Positions 13,515 to 24,054 of a DNA stretch of 64,000 nt are shown here, in pieces (the first letter of the stretch is position 1; every line of letters begins with the position of its first letter). The stretch is taken from the NCBI RefSeq assembly GCF_002964765.1, contig NZ_PQCF01000018.1, positions 62,001 through 126,000 of the forward strand. The letters run 5' to 3'. Source of the DNA: Pseudoalteromonas sp. T1lg88 (GTDB lineage Bacteria; Pseudomonadota; Gammaproteobacteria; Enterobacterales; Alteromonadaceae). The notes under the pieces are model-generated. The model did not search any database. It was not told the origin of the DNA and was given only the letters and a program-made list of their open reading frames with translations. The position numbers and the translations under genes were made by a program.

Positions 13515-14198
13515 ATGGAAAATACATTGAATATTACTCATGGCGCTCACCAGAGTGGCACATACGAACCGGGTTTTGAGCCCAGCCATAATCTGATTGC
13601 ACCAGGTTTTAAGGCGGTTGCCTTTGCCTTAGCCGCTGCGGCGATCACTTTGGCGACCTTTAGCTTTATGGTGTCGCTGTTGACCGCAGAGCAACGTGCG
13701 CCCGTTGAGGTGTTTGACGATGTCATTGTGGAAATCATGGAGCCGCCCAAGCACACCGAGGTGATCAAAAAAGCCAAGCCGGTGCCACCTAAGGTTGAGC
13801 CAAGGCCAGAATCAAGACCAAGCCTGGTTGCCGACCCAGGTGGTGAGGTGCTGACGTTAGCGCCGACCTTGCCGGATGTGGGCACCGAGATGTCGGATTT
13901 GGGGGAGTTTTCATCCATGTCTCGCGATACCGCCATGCCCTTGGTGCGGGTACCGCCGCAATATCCAGCGACCGCCGCCCGTGAGGGGATCGAAGGTTAT
14001 GTCATACTTAGCTATGATATTTCCCCAACCGGTCAGGTTATCAATGCTAAGGTAATTAGCGCCGAGCCCAAGCGGATTTTTGATCGTGAGGCCCTTAAGG
14101 CGCTGAGTAAATGGAAGTTTAGCCCTAAGGTTGTGGAGGGTGTGGCTAGGAGCCAGCCCAATCAACAGGTAAGATTAGACTTTAACTTGCAAAATTAG
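13515..14198 (+). CDS. TonB family energy-transducer-like protein
   Basis: Inner-membrane anchored periplasmic protein (227 aa). One membrane helix (residues ~40-60) is followed by a Pro/Lys/Glu-rich spacer (VEIMEPPKHTEVIKKAKPVP) and a C-terminal TonB domain (PPQYPATAAREGIEGYVILS...KWKFSPKV). Such proteins pass proton-motive energy to outer-membrane receptors; a linker this short suggests a specialised role. I use the ATG at 13515 (AAGGGGAAAGAG box) rather than 13482. First gene of a likely three-gene unit with the sigma and anti-sigma genes. Confidence 0.85.
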   Translation: MENTLNITHGAHQSGTYEPGFEPSHNLIAPGFKAVAFALAAAAITLATFSFMVSLLTAEQRAPVEVFDDVIVEIMEPPKHTEVIKKAKPVPPKVEPRPESRPSLVADPGGEVLTLAPTLPDVGTEMSDLGEFSSMSRDTAMPLVRVPPQYPATAAREGIEGYVILSYDISPTGQVINAKVISAEPKRIFDREALKALSKWKFSPKVVEGVARSQPNQQVRLDFNLQN

Positions 14199-14256
14199 TC
14201 GCCTAGGGCGCCACCCTGGATTTGAGCCTAGGGTGTCGCCGATTTAAGGAGTAAAG

Positions 14257-14877
14257 ATGCTAAAAGCGGTTGCCACACGGATATTTGCGCCCCTGTCGCC
14301 AAACTATAGCCACTATAGTGATGAGCAGTTGGCGCAACTGGCCGCCGACAGCGCCAAGGCACGGGATGTCTTGGTGCTCAGGCTAAGCGACGATGTGCTG
14401 TATTTTTTGCAGGCCCAGTTAGTGTCCTTAAGTGAGGATAGCCATACGCGGCGGCAATTGGCGCTCGATTTATTGCATGAGGTGTGGTTGCGCTGGTTGG
14501 CCCAGCCACAACGCTTTAGTCCGCAACAGCAGGGCAGCTTTAAGGCCTGGTTATTTAGCCTGGCCCGCAATCAGGTGATTGATTATGCCCGCAGGCAAAA
14601 GCGTCATCTACCGGTAGAAGAATGTCTGCAGGAGCCTAATTTGCACCTCGACGCCCAGCATATAGAGGGACTGATCATGGCCGCCACCGAGCAGCAATTA
14701 ACAGCGGCGATAGCAGACTTGCCGCACTTACAACGCGAGGCCTTAACCTTGCAACTCGAGGGTTTTAGTTTGCAAGAAATTGCCCAGATCACCGCCAGCG
14801 CCCAAGAGAGTGTAAAAACCCGATTGCGCTATGCACGCGCAAAAATCGCCGCCACCATGGTCAAAGGAGCACAGTAA
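14257..14877 (+). CDS. ECF-type RNA polymerase sigma factor
   Basis: 206-aa sigma-70-family protein. Region 2 is at ~55-105 (LLHEVWLRWL...GSFKAWLFSLARNQVIDYAR) and region 4 at ~150-200 (LPHLQREALTLQLEGFSLQE, then a helix-turn-helix). GGAG lies 5 bp before the ATG. The stop overlaps the next gene's start (TAATG), so the two are translationally coupled, as usual for a sigma/anti-sigma pair. Target regulon unknown; the TonB-like gene upstream suggests envelope or uptake functions. Confidence 0.85.
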   Translation: MLKAVATRIFAPLSPNYSHYSDEQLAQLAADSAKARDVLVLRLSDDVLYFLQAQLVSLSEDSHTRRQLALDLLHEVWLRWLAQPQRFSPQQQGSFKAWLFSLARNQVIDYARRQKRHLPVEECLQEPNLHLDAQHIEGLIMAATEQQLTAAIADLPHLQREALTLQLEGFSLQEIAQITASAQESVKTRLRYARAKIAATMVKGAQ

Positions 14878-15491
14878 TGGCAAACCGCGGATCAGACAAA
14901 CTGGCCCAATGGCAGCAACAACAAAAACAACAAAGCGGCCTGCAGGCACAGGAGAAAAAAGCCTTGTTGTCGGCTCTCAATTCGAGCCCCCGTAATCGTC
15001 GTAGCTGGTGGCATCAGGGTCAGTGGCTGATGGCCTGTGTGGCCTTATTTACCTTAGTGTCGGTAACCTGGCAGGCGGCAAAGCAAGAGCATGCCCCCCT
15101 GTATAGCGTTGAGAGTTATACGCGCATGGAAATCTTTGATATCGCCGATGGCGAGCAACGCATGCGTATCAGCGACACGGTACCGGCGCAACTGGGCAGC
15201 ATAGAGCAGGCCGAGCTGCAGCTGGCCAGTCAGCTGCGGGTGCAACACCAGGCCTATGCGCTTGACCAAGAGCAGGAGCCGGTTCGTTTAGTGCGTTTAG
15301 TGCAAAATAAGGGCGATTGGTTGTTGGCCGATTGCCGGCAACAGGTGTTGATCGCCTTGAGCTCGGAACTGTTGAAGCGGGTAGGGCACCCGGCGGCGCA
15401 ACTGCAGTCTGGCGCTCTGTTGGCCTTGTCTTTTGACAGTAACGGTCAGCTGGTGGCAATACAGGGAGCGGGCAAGCATCAGCAGTGCTGA
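14877..15491 (+). CDS. Predicted membrane anti-sigma factor
   Basis: 204 aa with a Gln-rich cytoplasmic N-terminus (~1-48), a single membrane helix (WLMACVALFTLVSVTW, ~50-66) and a periplasmic domain. This topology, and one-base overlap with the sigma gene, identify it as the likely membrane-bound inhibitor of that sigma factor. No named anti-sigma domain is recognisable, so the call rests on context and topology. Confidence 0.6.
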   Translation: MANRGSDKLAQWQQQQKQQSGLQAQEKKALLSALNSSPRNRRSWWHQGQWLMACVALFTLVSVTWQAAKQEHAPLYSVESYTRMEIFDIADGEQRMRISDTVPAQLGSIEQAELQLASQLRVQHQAYALDQEQEPVRLVRLVQNKGDWLLADCRQQVLIALSSELLKRVGHPAAQLQSGALLALSFDSNGQLVAIQGAGKHQQC

Positions 15492-15503
15492 GGTAAGAGA
15501 GGT

Positions 15504-15530
15504 CAGGCGCTAAATGTAGCGCCTGTTTTT
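15504..15530 (+). terminator. Terminator of the sigma/anti-sigma operon
   Basis: Stem CAGGCGCTA / TAGCGCCTG with a 4-nt loop, then TTTTT, between two convergent genes. Confidence 0.88.
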
Positions 15531-15541
15531 GTGTTCTAAGA

Positions 15542-16342
15542 TTAGTGGGTTGCGGTGCCTGGCGTGTACTTGGCCAATTCCACCTGGAACTGTTCTACGC
15601 CGTCTTTGCCCTTGTACATGCGTACCATCATATGATCTAGGCTAGGAGCAAACCAGGCGATGGCTTGGCGCTTATCATTGTCGTACACACGTTTAACCTT
15701 GATGGTTTCCACATTGCCTATGGGCAGGGTAATGGTTTCGTTGCCAATCACCTCGAATTGATATTCGCGGTTGTTGCCCTTTTTATCCACTATGGGGTAG
15801 GTAAACTTGGTTTCACCCTTGCTTAGCGCCTGACGCAATGAGATCTGGTAAGAAAGCACGTCCTGGAAGTTTTGTTGCCAGGTGCACTCAAGCGGGTATT
15901 TAGACTGGTTGCTAAATACCTGTTGCTGCTGGTGATCAAAACTGATCTTATAGGTTTTATCCGGGCCGGTACCTGAGCGCTTAAGTATATAGTCTATGGG
16001 CAATACGGCACCATCGACATACTTAAAGCGACTGCTTTCCTGGCGCTCGTCGGAGAAGATCATCCACTCAATTTCGCTGCGGTAGCTTAATTGGTAGAGG
16101 TCATTGTCGACGCGGGTCAGGCTGCGCTGTGCGGCACCATGGCGTTCACCCTGACGGGTCACTATATACTCGGCGCTGTATTCGTTTAAGGCGATGGTCG
16201 GTGCAGGATCTGCGTCTTGCTGCTCGGCCTGAGCAAGATTGACACCGCAGCCAAGGACTGCGGCAATCAATAATTTAGCTGTCCAAGTACGCGCTGAGGT
16301 CGGCGCCTTGGCTTGGAAGGGTGTTGTTATCGAGCACTGCAT
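15542..16342 (-). CDS. DUF3108 family exported protein
   Basis: 266-aa secreted protein. A signal peptide is visible (TAKLLIAAVLGCGVNLAQAE, cleavage near residue 40 after AQA), then a beta-rich DUF3108 domain (YSAEYIVTRQGERHGAAQRS ... FSNQSKYPLECTWQQNFQDV). Probably periplasmic; role unknown. The ATG at 16342 puts a long n-region before the hydrophobic core and overlaps the end of purN by 68 bp; no better in-frame start is visible. Downstream partner of purM-purN, as in several Alteromonadales. Confidence 0.85.
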   Translation of the reverse strand: MQCSITTPFQAKAPTSARTWTAKLLIAAVLGCGVNLAQAEQQDADPAPTIALNEYSAEYIVTRQGERHGAAQRSLTRVDNDLYQLSYRSEIEWMIFSDERQESSRFKYVDGAVLPIDYILKRSGTGPDKTYKISFDHQQQQVFSNQSKYPLECTWQQNFQDVLSYQISLRQALSKGETKFTYPIVDKKGNNREYQFEVIGNETITLPIGNVETIKVKRVYDNDKRQAIAWFAPSLDHMMVRMYKGKDGVEQFQVELAKYTPGTATH

Positions 16343-16946
16343 AGTTATCTTCCATTTTCAGTCGTTGTTCGCTGAACCACTTAACCACCAACGGATAGAT
16401 AATATGTTCTTGTGCATGCACTTTTTGCGCTAAGCTCTGTGCTGTGTCATCGCTTTCGATGGCCACCTGTGCTTGAACTATCACAGGTCCGCCGTCGAGC
16501 TCTTCGGTCACAAAGTGAACGCTAACGCCATGCACTTTATCGTTTGCATCTAAAGCACGCTGGTGGGTATTCAGCCCTTGGTACTTAGGCAACAAGGAAG
16601 GGTGAATGTTCAACATTTTCCCTTTAAACTTTTGCACTAAGCCTGCTGTTAGAATACGCATAAATCCAGCTAATACAACACAGTCAGGTGAAAAACTCTC
16701 AATCAGCTCACCCAGAGCCACGTCATATTCTTCGCGCGTGGCAAACGCCTTGTGGTCTAACACTTTTGTTTCGATGCCAGCATTTTTGGCGCGCTCAAGG
16801 CCGAAAGCATCGGCCTTATTAGAGATCACCGCGCAGATTTCAGCGGGGAGGGTACCCGCTGTAACCGCATCAATGATGGCCTGAAGGTTAGATCCACTGC
16901 CCGAAATAAGTACTACGAGTCGAGCAGGTACCTGGCCTGGTGTCAT
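16275..16946 (-). CDS. purN: Phosphoribosylglycinamide formyltransferase (GART)
   Basis: Transfers a formyl group from 10-formyl-THF to glycinamide ribonucleotide, step 3 of de novo purine synthesis (223 aa). Starts with the family's LVVLISGSGSNLQAIIDA nucleotide-binding loop. The catalytic Asn-His-Asp set is present (MLNIHPSLLPKYQG for Asn and His, and a downstream ELDGGPVIVQ Asp). The ATG overlaps the last base of purM, so they are translated together. Confidence 0.96.
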   Translation of the reverse strand: MTPGQVPARLVVLISGSGSNLQAIIDAVTAGTLPAEICAVISNKADAFGLERAKNAGIETKVLDHKAFATREEYDVALGELIESFSPDCVVLAGFMRILTAGLVQKFKGKMLNIHPSLLPKYQGLNTHQRALDANDKVHGVSVHFVTEELDGGPVIVQAQVAIESDDTAQSLAQKVHAQEHIIYPLVVKWFSEQRLKMEDNYAVLDNNTLPSQGADLSAYLDS

Positions 16947-17998
16947 TATTGCGCACCACCGGTGATTTCAACTTGCTCTTCGCCGGCAACAGCGTCTTGG
17001 ATTTCACCAATGTGCCAAGCGTTTTCGCCGGCATCTTTAAGGATGCTCAGGCTTTGCTCTAGCTTGTCGGCAGGAACCACAAGCACCATGCCTACACCAC
17101 AGTTAAAGGTGCGGTACATTTCGTGGGTTTCGATGTTGCCGTTGTCTTGTAGCCAGTTGAATACCGCAGGCCACTGCCAGCTGTCACCCTTGATCACGGC
17201 TTTAGCCGACTCAGGCAATACGCGTGGGATGTTTTCCCAGAAGCCGCCGCCTGTGATGTGTGAAAGCGCGTGTACGTCTACTTGCTTAAGTAGCTCTAGT
17301 ACCGGCTTAACATAGATGCGCGTTGGCTCAAGCAGGTGCTCGCCTAGGGTTTTGCCTTCAAATTCGCTGTTGGTGTCGGCGCCAGATACTTCAAGAACCT
17401 TACGGATCAATGAGTAACCGTTTGAGTGCGGGCCGCTAGAGGCAAGAGCGATAAGCTGATCACCGGCAGCAACCTTAGTGCCGTCGATAATGCCTTCTTT
17501 TTCTACTACACCCACACAGAAACCAGCCATGTCGTAGTCGTCGCCTTCGTACATGCCAGGCATTTCAGCGGTTTCACCACCGATAAGGGCACAACCAGAA
17601 AGCTCACAACCCGCGCCAATGCCAGTAACTACGTCGGCAGCCGTGTCCACGTCTAGTTTGCCGGTGGCATAGTAATCAAGGAAAAATAGTGGCTCGGCAC
17701 CTTGAACGATAAGGTCGTTAACACACATGGCAACCAGGTCGATGCCTACGGTGTCGTGCTTTTTAAGGTCGATTGCAAGACGCAATTTAGTGCCCACACC
17801 ATCGGTACCGGCAACTAAAACAGGCTCTTTGTAGCCAGTCGGTAGCTGACATAGCGCACCAAAGCCGCCGATGCCGCCCATCACTTCAGGACGTTTGGTC
17901 TTTTTCACAACGCCTTTAATGCGTTCTACTAGGGCGTTACCCGCATCGATATCAACGCCGGCATCTTTGTAGCTAAGAGACTGTTTTTGTTCGCTCAC
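16946..17998 (-). CDS. purM: Phosphoribosylformylglycinamidine cyclo-ligase (AIR synthetase)
   Basis: ATP-dependent ring closure of FGAM to aminoimidazole ribotide, step 5 of purine synthesis (350 aa). Typical sequence landmarks: [13 protein letters not shown] at the N-terminus, [12 protein letters not shown], and [11 protein letters not shown]. First gene of a purM-purN operon. Its 5' region holds a long stem-loop element (18062-18161). Confidence 0.97.
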   Translation of the reverse strand: MSEQKQSLSYKDAGVDIDAGNALVERIKGVVKKTKRPEVMGGIGGFGALCQLPTGYKEPVLVAGTDGVGTKLRLAIDLKKHDTVGIDLVAMCVNDLIVQGAEPLFFLDYYATGKLDVDTAADVVTGIGAGCELSGCALIGGETAEMPGMYEGDDYDMAGFCVGVVEKEGIIDGTKVAAGDQLIALASSGPHSNGYSLIRKVLEVSGADTNSEFEGKTLGEHLLEPTRIYVKPVLELLKQVDVHALSHITGGGFWENIPRVLPESAKAVIKGDSWQWPAVFNWLQDNGNIETHEMYRTFNCGVGMVLVVPADKLEQSLSILKDAGENAWHIGEIQDAVAGEEQVEITGGAQ

Positions 17999-18445
17999 AG
18001 GGTTTCCTCAAAATTTAATTTAGGGGTGATCAGGGTCTGTTGACCTTTGTTGTTTGTTTCTGCAGCAGTTTGTAGCAGATTTGTACAAGGCGTCACATGT
18101 GTGGTGTAGTTATTCTACATAAACATGTAACAACACAGTAGAAATGCGCTACAAACGCTGCCCTGTGGGTTCATCTAAACGCATCCTGCTCTGTGTTACT
18201 CGCTATGAACATAGGCGAGCAAGACCGAAGCAATGCTTCGCAGCTTAGCGAGGTGAGCGCATGGATGCGCGATGTAACCAAGCTTCATGGATGAATTTAA
18301 CCAGATAAATCAGTGATTATATTCACCAGAATGCGTTTAGATTGAACATAAAGTAAACCACAAAGATAAACAGGCCCTCTAAACGCCGGGCATTTTACAG
18401 CAAATGCCGCGGCTTAGCTAGGAAAAGGAGGACCTTTGTCCTTGT
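17999..18445. repeat. purM upstream region with a large stem-loop element
   Basis: No gene in this 447-bp stretch. Arms at 18062-18082 (GCAGCAGTTTGTAGCAGATT) and 18142-18161 (AAATGCGCTACAAACGCTGC) pair over about 20 bp and enclose a second perfect hairpin, GTAG-TTATT-CTAC (18106-18118). This looks like a mobile palindromic repeat unit of the kind scattered in Alteromonadales genomes, lying in the 5' region of purM. A role as leader or attenuator is possible. Confidence 0.55.
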
Positions 18446-19414
18446 TTATGCAGTGGCCACAATAACGGCTCTTAATGGTGCCGGATAGCCCTCAATAGTC
18501 TTGTTTGGATCATTAGGGTCTAGGAAATCGGCCAGAGATTCATTTTCCATCCATTCGGTGCGGCGCTGCTCGTTGAGCGAGGTTTGGTCGGTGTCGACGA
18601 CGCGAATATCCTTAAAGCCAACACGGCGCATCCACAGCATCAGGGCTTCTGTGCTGGGGATATACCAGACATTACGCATTTTCGCATATCTGTCCTCGGG
18701 TACCAGAACTGTATTGATATCCCCCTCGATAACCAGGGTTTCTAACACCAGTTCGCCGCCTTTGCGCAACTGAGCGCGCAACTGGGCCAGGAAGTCGATG
18801 GGCGAACGGCGGTGATACAGCACGCCCATGGAAAACACGGTATCAAAGGCTTTGAGTTCCGGCAGTTGTTCCACCCCTAACGGCAGCAGGTGTACCGCCG
18901 GGTCTGGGTTATAGTGCTTAATGGTTTGGAACTGACAAAGGAATAAATCGCTTGGGTCAATGCCGACTACCAGCTCGGCACCTTCGCCGCGCATACGCCA
19001 TAGGTGATAACCCGAGCCACAGCCGATATCCAGCACCTTGCGCCCATGCAGTGGGCTGATATGAGGTAAAACTCGATCCCATTTCCAGTCGCTGCGCCAT
19101 TCGGTATCAATATCAATGCCGAACAAAGAGAAGGGACCTTTACGCCAGGGCATAAAACGCTGCAATAAATGGATAAGCTGCTTGCGCTGGCCTTCGTTAA
19201 TATCCTCGCTGGTACCTACTTGCACCTGAGTTTGAATATTCACTTCTGAGGCGTTCAATTCAGGCAGGTTATTCAGTACTTTTTGCCATTTCGGCATATC
19301 GCCATGGCGGGCTTCGTCTTGCCAGTGTTGTAGTTGCGCCGGCAAGGTATTGAGCCAATGGCTGAGCTCGGTGCAGGCAATATGGCGATAAAATTCGTTA
19401 AACCACTGATTCAT
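18446..19414 (-). CDS. cmoB: tRNA U34 carboxymethyltransferase
   Basis: Uses carboxy-S-adenosylmethionine, supplied by CmoA, to make 5-carboxymethoxyuridine at the wobble base of several tRNAs (322 aa, usual length). N-terminal helical region, then a SAM-fold methyltransferase with the glycine motif [15 protein letters not shown] (~residues 125-140) and the family motif [20 protein letters not shown]. Co-oriented with cmoA, 11 bp downstream of it. Confidence 0.96.
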   Translation of the reverse strand: MNQWFNEFYRHIACTELSHWLNTLPAQLQHWQDEARHGDMPKWQKVLNNLPELNASEVNIQTQVQVGTSEDINEGQRKQLIHLLQRFMPWRKGPFSLFGIDIDTEWRSDWKWDRVLPHISPLHGRKVLDIGCGSGYHLWRMRGEGAELVVGIDPSDLFLCQFQTIKHYNPDPAVHLLPLGVEQLPELKAFDTVFSMGVLYHRRSPIDFLAQLRAQLRKGGELVLETLVIEGDINTVLVPEDRYAKMRNVWYIPSTEALMLWMRRVGFKDIRVVDTDQTSLNEQRRTEWMENESLADFLDPNDPNKTIEGYPAPLRAVIVATA

Positions 19415-19425
19415 AGTTGTTCCGT

Positions 19426-20151
19426 TTATTTAATTGCGACCATGGAGCAAAAGTTGAAGCATTGATACCACACCTGGGTTTGGCTGAAGCCAATCTCATT
19501 AAGGCGGGTGAGGTGTGTGCTCAGGGTGTCGGTGCGCATCACATTCTCGATGGCGGTACGCTTTTGGCTGATCTCCAGCTCGGAATAGCCGTTGGCGCGC
19601 TTAAAGTCGTGGTGCAGATCGATCAACAGGTCGTCGACGATTTGATTTTCACCACGCAGCTTTTCGCTCAACAGTAAAACGCCGCCGGGCTTAAGGGCGT
19701 TGTAGATACGGCTTAATAGCGCCTGGCGTTTTTCCGGCTCAATAAATTGTAAGGTGAAGTTCATTGCCACTACAGAAGCATTTTCTAATTTGGCGTCTAA
19801 GATATCGCCCAACTCAACCTTGACCGGTACCGTGGAGCGAAAGCCTTCAAGGTGTAAACGGCAACGTTCAACCATGGCTGCGGAATTGTCGATGGCAATG
19901 ATCTCACAGCCGGTTTGGTTCAGGTTGCGGCGCATGCTCAGGGTCACGGCGCCCAAGGAGCAACCTAAGTCATAGAGGTTACTGTTGTTTTGCGCGTACT
20001 TACCGGCAAGTTTGCCCAGGGTGCTGACTATGGTGGCGTACCCGGGGACCGAGCGCTCGATCATATCGGGGAATACTTCCACTACCTTGGCGTCAAAAGT
20101 GAAGTCTTTTACTTGTTGTTCAGAGGCGTAAATACTGTCTTTGGCTGACAC
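19426..20151 (-). CDS. cmoA: Carboxy-S-adenosyl-L-methionine synthase
   Basis: Converts SAM and prephenate to carboxy-SAM, the cofactor for CmoB (241 aa). SAM-binding motif [15 protein letters not shown] (~60-75) and [14 protein letters not shown] are family-specific. First gene of the cmoA-cmoB pair. Divergent from the DUF3334 gene. Confidence 0.96.
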   Translation of the reverse strand: MSAKDSIYASEQQVKDFTFDAKVVEVFPDMIERSVPGYATIVSTLGKLAGKYAQNNSNLYDLGCSLGAVTLSMRRNLNQTGCEIIAIDNSAAMVERCRLHLEGFRSTVPVKVELGDILDAKLENASVVAMNFTLQFIEPEKRQALLSRIYNALKPGGVLLLSEKLRGENQIVDDLLIDLHHDFKRANGYSELEISQKRTAIENVMRTDTLSTHLTRLNEIGFSQTQVWYQCFNFCSMVAIK

Positions 20152-20378
20152 TTTGCTAAGCTCTAGCTAGAAACGATGACGTTATTTTATCATTTTTGTG
20201 CTGTTTGTGGGCAGCTTTAGTCGGCGATTATGTACGGGCATTAACCCTGTGTGCTGGCCAAGGGGATATAAGAGCAGGAACAATGATAAAAAAGCGCGAA
20301 TAAACCAAGCCTATTTGCCGTTAATTCAATATGTTAGTCGCGGCAATGCGCCATTAACAGCAGCAAGTGAGACTGTGC

Positions 20379-21068
20379 ATGAGCAAAAGCAAAGTAATTA
20401 GCACCGATGATATCCTCGCTACCTTGTGTCATTCGGTCACTCAGGTCTTATCGTCCGCCAGTGGCAGTAGCATAGGTTATTCCGCCATGGTGCAGAAAAT
20501 ATCGCACACTTGTATGCGCCCGGACCTAGGCTGTTTTGTGCTGTTTGACGGCGGTTTTAGCGCCTTAGTGGTGACCAACTTCAGCGCTGGGGCGGCGCTG
20601 GAAATTTACGGCAATTACCTGCGCAACATGGGCATGCCACAGAGTGAGCTGGCAAAAAGCCATTTATCCGATGATGTGGCCAATGTGCTCGGTGAATTGA
20701 TGAATCAGATTGTCGGCGACTTTAGCAAAAAAGTGCGTGAACTACTGCACACTTCTATCAGCCAAAACCAGCCGAAAATGATGGCTATTAATAAGCAGGT
20801 GCAGATCTCCGTCGGTACTACCTCAGACAGACCGCAGGCACGACGGGTCACCTTTACCACCCAAAGTCAGCATATCTTCTATCTTGAAATGGCGATGGAA
20901 AAAACCGAGTTTTTTAAGCTGCGTGATTTTGATATCAATGAAGACTTGGATACACGTGAAGCAGCCGACTTGGATAAGAGCGCAACTAATCCCCGCGCCA
21001 AGGCCAAGCAAGCGCAAGACGTAGAGCAGGATATCGATGATGACTTTATGGAAAACCTCGGTTTATAG
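20379..21068 (+). CDS. DUF3334 / CheX-like protein
   Basis: 229-aa cytoplasmic protein. The central part (ANVLGELMNQIVGDFSKKVR...) has the E-x2-N-type helix seen in CheC/CheX/FliN-like phosphatases, which suggests a link to chemotaxis or flagellar signalling, but no function is established. Acidic, Lys-containing C-terminal tail. ATG at 20379 (MSKSKVIS) is preferred over a GTG 12 bp upstream. Converges on the DUF72 gene with an 18-bp gap. Confidence 0.75.
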   Translation: MSKSKVISTDDILATLCHSVTQVLSSASGSSIGYSAMVQKISHTCMRPDLGCFVLFDGGFSALVVTNFSAGAALEIYGNYLRNMGMPQSELAKSHLSDDVANVLGELMNQIVGDFSKKVRELLHTSISQNQPKMMAINKQVQISVGTTSDRPQARRVTFTTQSQHIFYLEMAMEKTEFFKLRDFDINEDLDTREAADLDKSATNPRAKAKQAQDVEQDIDDDFMENLGL

Positions 21069-21086
21069 TGGTGAGCCTCGGGGGGA

Positions 21087-21944
21087 CTAAAAGAAACTGC
21101 TTTGCTGCTTGTATTCACCGGCAAAGGGGTCGACAGCTCTATGATGATAACCGCAGTGGGCTTTTAAATCTTGAGCAAACTGTCGTGCTAATAAGGGTGC
21201 GCCATGATTGTCGGCGGTGTGCAAAAACACATAGGGCTCACGGCCTTCATCCAGCCATTGCTTAATCTTTTTGAGCCAGGGTTGATAGTAGCTTTGATAT
21301 TCATCCCCCATGGCGGCGATAACAAAACGTACGATAGGACGCTGGCCCAAAGCAATAGCATGCACGGGGAGATGGGGCTTCTTTTGCTGGGCATCAATAA
21401 TGGCGTCGTTATAAGGCTTGGCGGCAAACAGCGCCCGGGTATCCATGCACACACGATCTATGCCCTGTTCAAAACAATAGCGATTAAGCTGTTTCTCGCC
21501 ATCCCCTTTGGTGAAAAATTCAGGATGCCTGACTTCTATGCTGCGGCCGATGTCCGCGGGTATCTGCGCCATAAAGTGTTGTAAGCGACTCAGGTGCATG
21601 GGGGCAAAACTGGCGGGCAGTTGCAACATCAGGGATCCGGTTTTTTCCAGCAAGGGTGACATTAACTTCAACCAGGTATGTACCGCCTGTTTATCACATT
21701 GCAGCGCCAGGTCGTGGCTAAAACGCTTGGGAAACTTAAAGGTAAAGCGAAAGTCATCGCCGGTGGCCTCATGCCAGCGCTGTATTGTCTCAGTCTTGGG
21801 ATCGGCATAAAAGGTGGTGTTCCCTTCCACCGAGTTAAACACCTGGGCATATTGCGCCAGCATCTGGGCGTTTTGACAGTCGGAAGTAAAAAGACTGCCT
21901 TTCCAGGCGTTATTGGCCCATTGTGGGCAACCCAAATACAACAT
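21087..21944 (-). CDS. DUF72 domain-containing protein (YecE-like)
   Basis: TIM-barrel-like protein (285 aa) of the DUF72 family. Opening LYLGCPQWANNAWKGSLF and FNSVEGNTTFYADPKTETIQ are the family signature; FTFKFPKRFSHD and FLHTADNHGAPLLARQFA are also characteristic. Enzymatic role unknown. Often found close to aspS in gammaproteobacteria, as here. Confidence 0.88.
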   Translation of the reverse strand: MLYLGCPQWANNAWKGSLFTSDCQNAQMLAQYAQVFNSVEGNTTFYADPKTETIQRWHEATGDDFRFTFKFPKRFSHDLALQCDKQAVHTWLKLMSPLLEKTGSLMLQLPASFAPMHLSRLQHFMAQIPADIGRSIEVRHPEFFTKGDGEKQLNRYCFEQGIDRVCMDTRALFAAKPYNDAIIDAQQKKPHLPVHAIALGQRPIVRFVIAAMGDEYQSYYQPWLKKIKQWLDEGREPYVFLHTADNHGAPLLARQFAQDLKAHCGYHHRAVDPFAGEYKQQSSFF

Positions 21945-22137
21945 CTGTGCTTTTGCTCTTGTCTTTATTTGCTCTGATACGCAAATGCTACCATAGCTTG
22001 GGTCTTCAAGGTGGTGAATAAATAGCCAAGCCGTAGTTTGCTTCGTGACATTGACCGCCGATTTTATATAATTGACGCAATTTATTTGGCCACTGCGTGC
22101 ATTTAGCTCACGCGCTTACAATTAAAACAGGAATATT

Positions 22138-23925
22138 ATGCGCTCTATATATTGCGGACACTTGAATAAAAGCCATGTCGACCAAGAGGTTACTCTTTGT
22201 GGTTGGATCAACAAACGCCGTGATCTAGGCGGTTTGATCTTTGTCGATGTGCGTGACCGCGAAGGCCTGGTGCAGGTGGTGTTTGACCCTGAAGTAGAAG
22301 GGTTAATGGATATTGCCAACAAACTTCGTCAAGAATTCTGTGTCCAGATCAAAGGTGTGGTGCGTGCTCGCCCCGAAAGCCAAGTAAATAAAGATATGGC
22401 CACAGGTGAAGTTGAAATTCTTGGCACCGCGCTTGAAATCATCAACCGTGCCGAAGCGCTACCGCTGGACTTTAACCAGCAAAACTCGGAAGAGCGTCGT
22501 CTTAAATACCGTTATCTTGACCTGCGTCGTCTTGAGATGAGCGATCGCATTAAACTGCGCGCCAAGGCTTCAAGCTTTGTACGTCGTTTCTTAGACAGCA
22601 ACGACTTCCTTGATATCGAAACTCCGGTATTGACCAAGGCGACACCAGAGGGTGCTCGTGACTACTTGGTACCTAGCCGCGTACACCACGGCAGCTTCTA
22701 CGCCTTGCCACAGTCGCCGCAGTTATTTAAACAGTTGCTGATGATGTCTGGTTTCGACCGTTATTATCAAATCGTGAAATGTTTCCGTGATGAAGACTTA
22801 CGTGCAGACCGTCAGCCTGAATTCACCCAGATCGATATCGAAACCTCGTTTATGACGTCAGATCAGGTTCGTGCTATCACCGAAAAACTAATTCGTGATA
22901 TGTGGCAAGAGCTACTGAACGTTGATCTTGGCGAATTCCCTGTGATGGGTCACGAAGAAGCCATGCGTCGCTTCGGTTCGGATAAGCCGGACTTACGTAA
23001 CCCGATGGAACTTATCGACGTTGCCGACTTAGTGAAAGACGTTGAGTTTAAAGTATTCTCAGGCCCGGCCAACGATGAAAAAGGCCGTGTAGCTGTACTT
23101 ACCGTACCAGGCGGTGCTGAGTTATCACGCAAACAAATCGATGATTACACTAAGTTTATCGGCATCTATGGTGCAAAAGGTCTGGCCTGGATGAAGGTTA
23201 ACGACCGCGACGCCGGTGTTGAAGGCGTGCAATCACCTATCGCTAAATTCCTAAGTGAAGAAGTGATCACTGCCTTGCTAGAGCGCACCAATGCGCAATC
23301 TGGCGACATCATTCTATTTGGTGCCGACAGCCGCAACGTGGTTAACGAAGCCATGGGTGCACTACGCTTGAAAATCGGTTTAGACCTTGAGCTAACAGAT
23401 TTAAGCAAGTGGGCACCGCTTTGGGTTGTTGACTTCCCAATGTTTGAAGAAGACGACGAAGGTAACCTGCACGCGGTACACCACCCGTTCACGGCACCAA
23501 AAGGCGTAAGCCCAGAAGAGCTGGAAGCCAACCCGGCAGGCACCTTATCCGATGCCTATGACATGGTCTTAAACGGCTACGAAGTCGGTGGTGGCTCGGT
23601 ACGTATTCACAACAGCGCCATGCAAGAAACAGCTTTCCGCATCTTGGGTATTGAAGAGCAGGAGCAACAAGAGAAGTTCGGCTTCTTACTGGATGCCTTG
23701 AAGTACGGTACGCCTCCACATGCGGGTCTGGCCTTTGGTCTTGACCGTCTGGTAATGCTGCTATGTGGCACGGACAACATTCGTGACGTAATCGCCTTCC
23801 CGAAAACTACTCAGGCTTCATGCTTGATGACGGATGCGCCAAGCGGTGCCAACCCGGATGCGCTTAAAGAGCTGGGTATCGCCATTGCACCTAAAGCAAG
23901 TGCGACAGCGGAGCAGGGTGAGTAA
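22138..23925 (+). CDS. aspS: Aspartate-tRNA ligase
   Basis: Class II synthetase charging tRNA-Asp (595 aa; E. coli 590). OB-fold anticodon domain (~1-105, [20 protein letters not shown]), catalytic core with motif 2 ([18 protein letters not shown], ~215-235), the bacterial GAD insertion (~290-410) and motif 3 ([15 protein letters not shown], ~530-545). Discriminating bacterial type because of the GAD insertion. Its own terminator follows. Confidence 0.98.
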   Translation: MRSIYCGHLNKSHVDQEVTLCGWINKRRDLGGLIFVDVRDREGLVQVVFDPEVEGLMDIANKLRQEFCVQIKGVVRARPESQVNKDMATGEVEILGTALEIINRAEALPLDFNQQNSEERRLKYRYLDLRRLEMSDRIKLRAKASSFVRRFLDSNDFLDIETPVLTKATPEGARDYLVPSRVHHGSFYALPQSPQLFKQLLMMSGFDRYYQIVKCFRDEDLRADRQPEFTQIDIETSFMTSDQVRAITEKLIRDMWQELLNVDLGEFPVMGHEEAMRRFGSDKPDLRNPMELIDVADLVKDVEFKVFSGPANDEKGRVAVLTVPGGAELSRKQIDDYTKFIGIYGAKGLAWMKVNDRDAGVEGVQSPIAKFLSEEVITALLERTNAQSGDIILFGADSRNVVNEAMGALRLKIGLDLELTDLSKWAPLWVVDFPMFEEDDEGNLHAVHHPFTAPKGVSPEELEANPAGTLSDAYDMVLNGYEVGGGSVRIHNSAMQETAFRILGIEEQEQQEKFGFLLDALKYGTPPHAGLAFGLDRLVMLLCGTDNIRDVIAFPKTTQASCLMTDAPSGANPDALKELGIAIAPKASATAEQGE

Positions 23926-23955
23926 TCCGCTCGCTCAGACACAGAGTTCAATCTT

Positions 23956-23981
23956 AAAAGCGGCTTAGGCCGCTTTTTTCT
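23956..23981 (+). terminator. Terminator of aspS
   Basis: Stem AAAGCGGC / GCCGCTTT with 4-nt loop and a T-run. Confidence 0.88.
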
Positions 23982-24054
23982 TGTGCCTCGCCTTTACACT
24001 GGTCATCCATACAGTTACCATTGTTTGGTGCAATAACAAGAATAAGGTTTCTGG

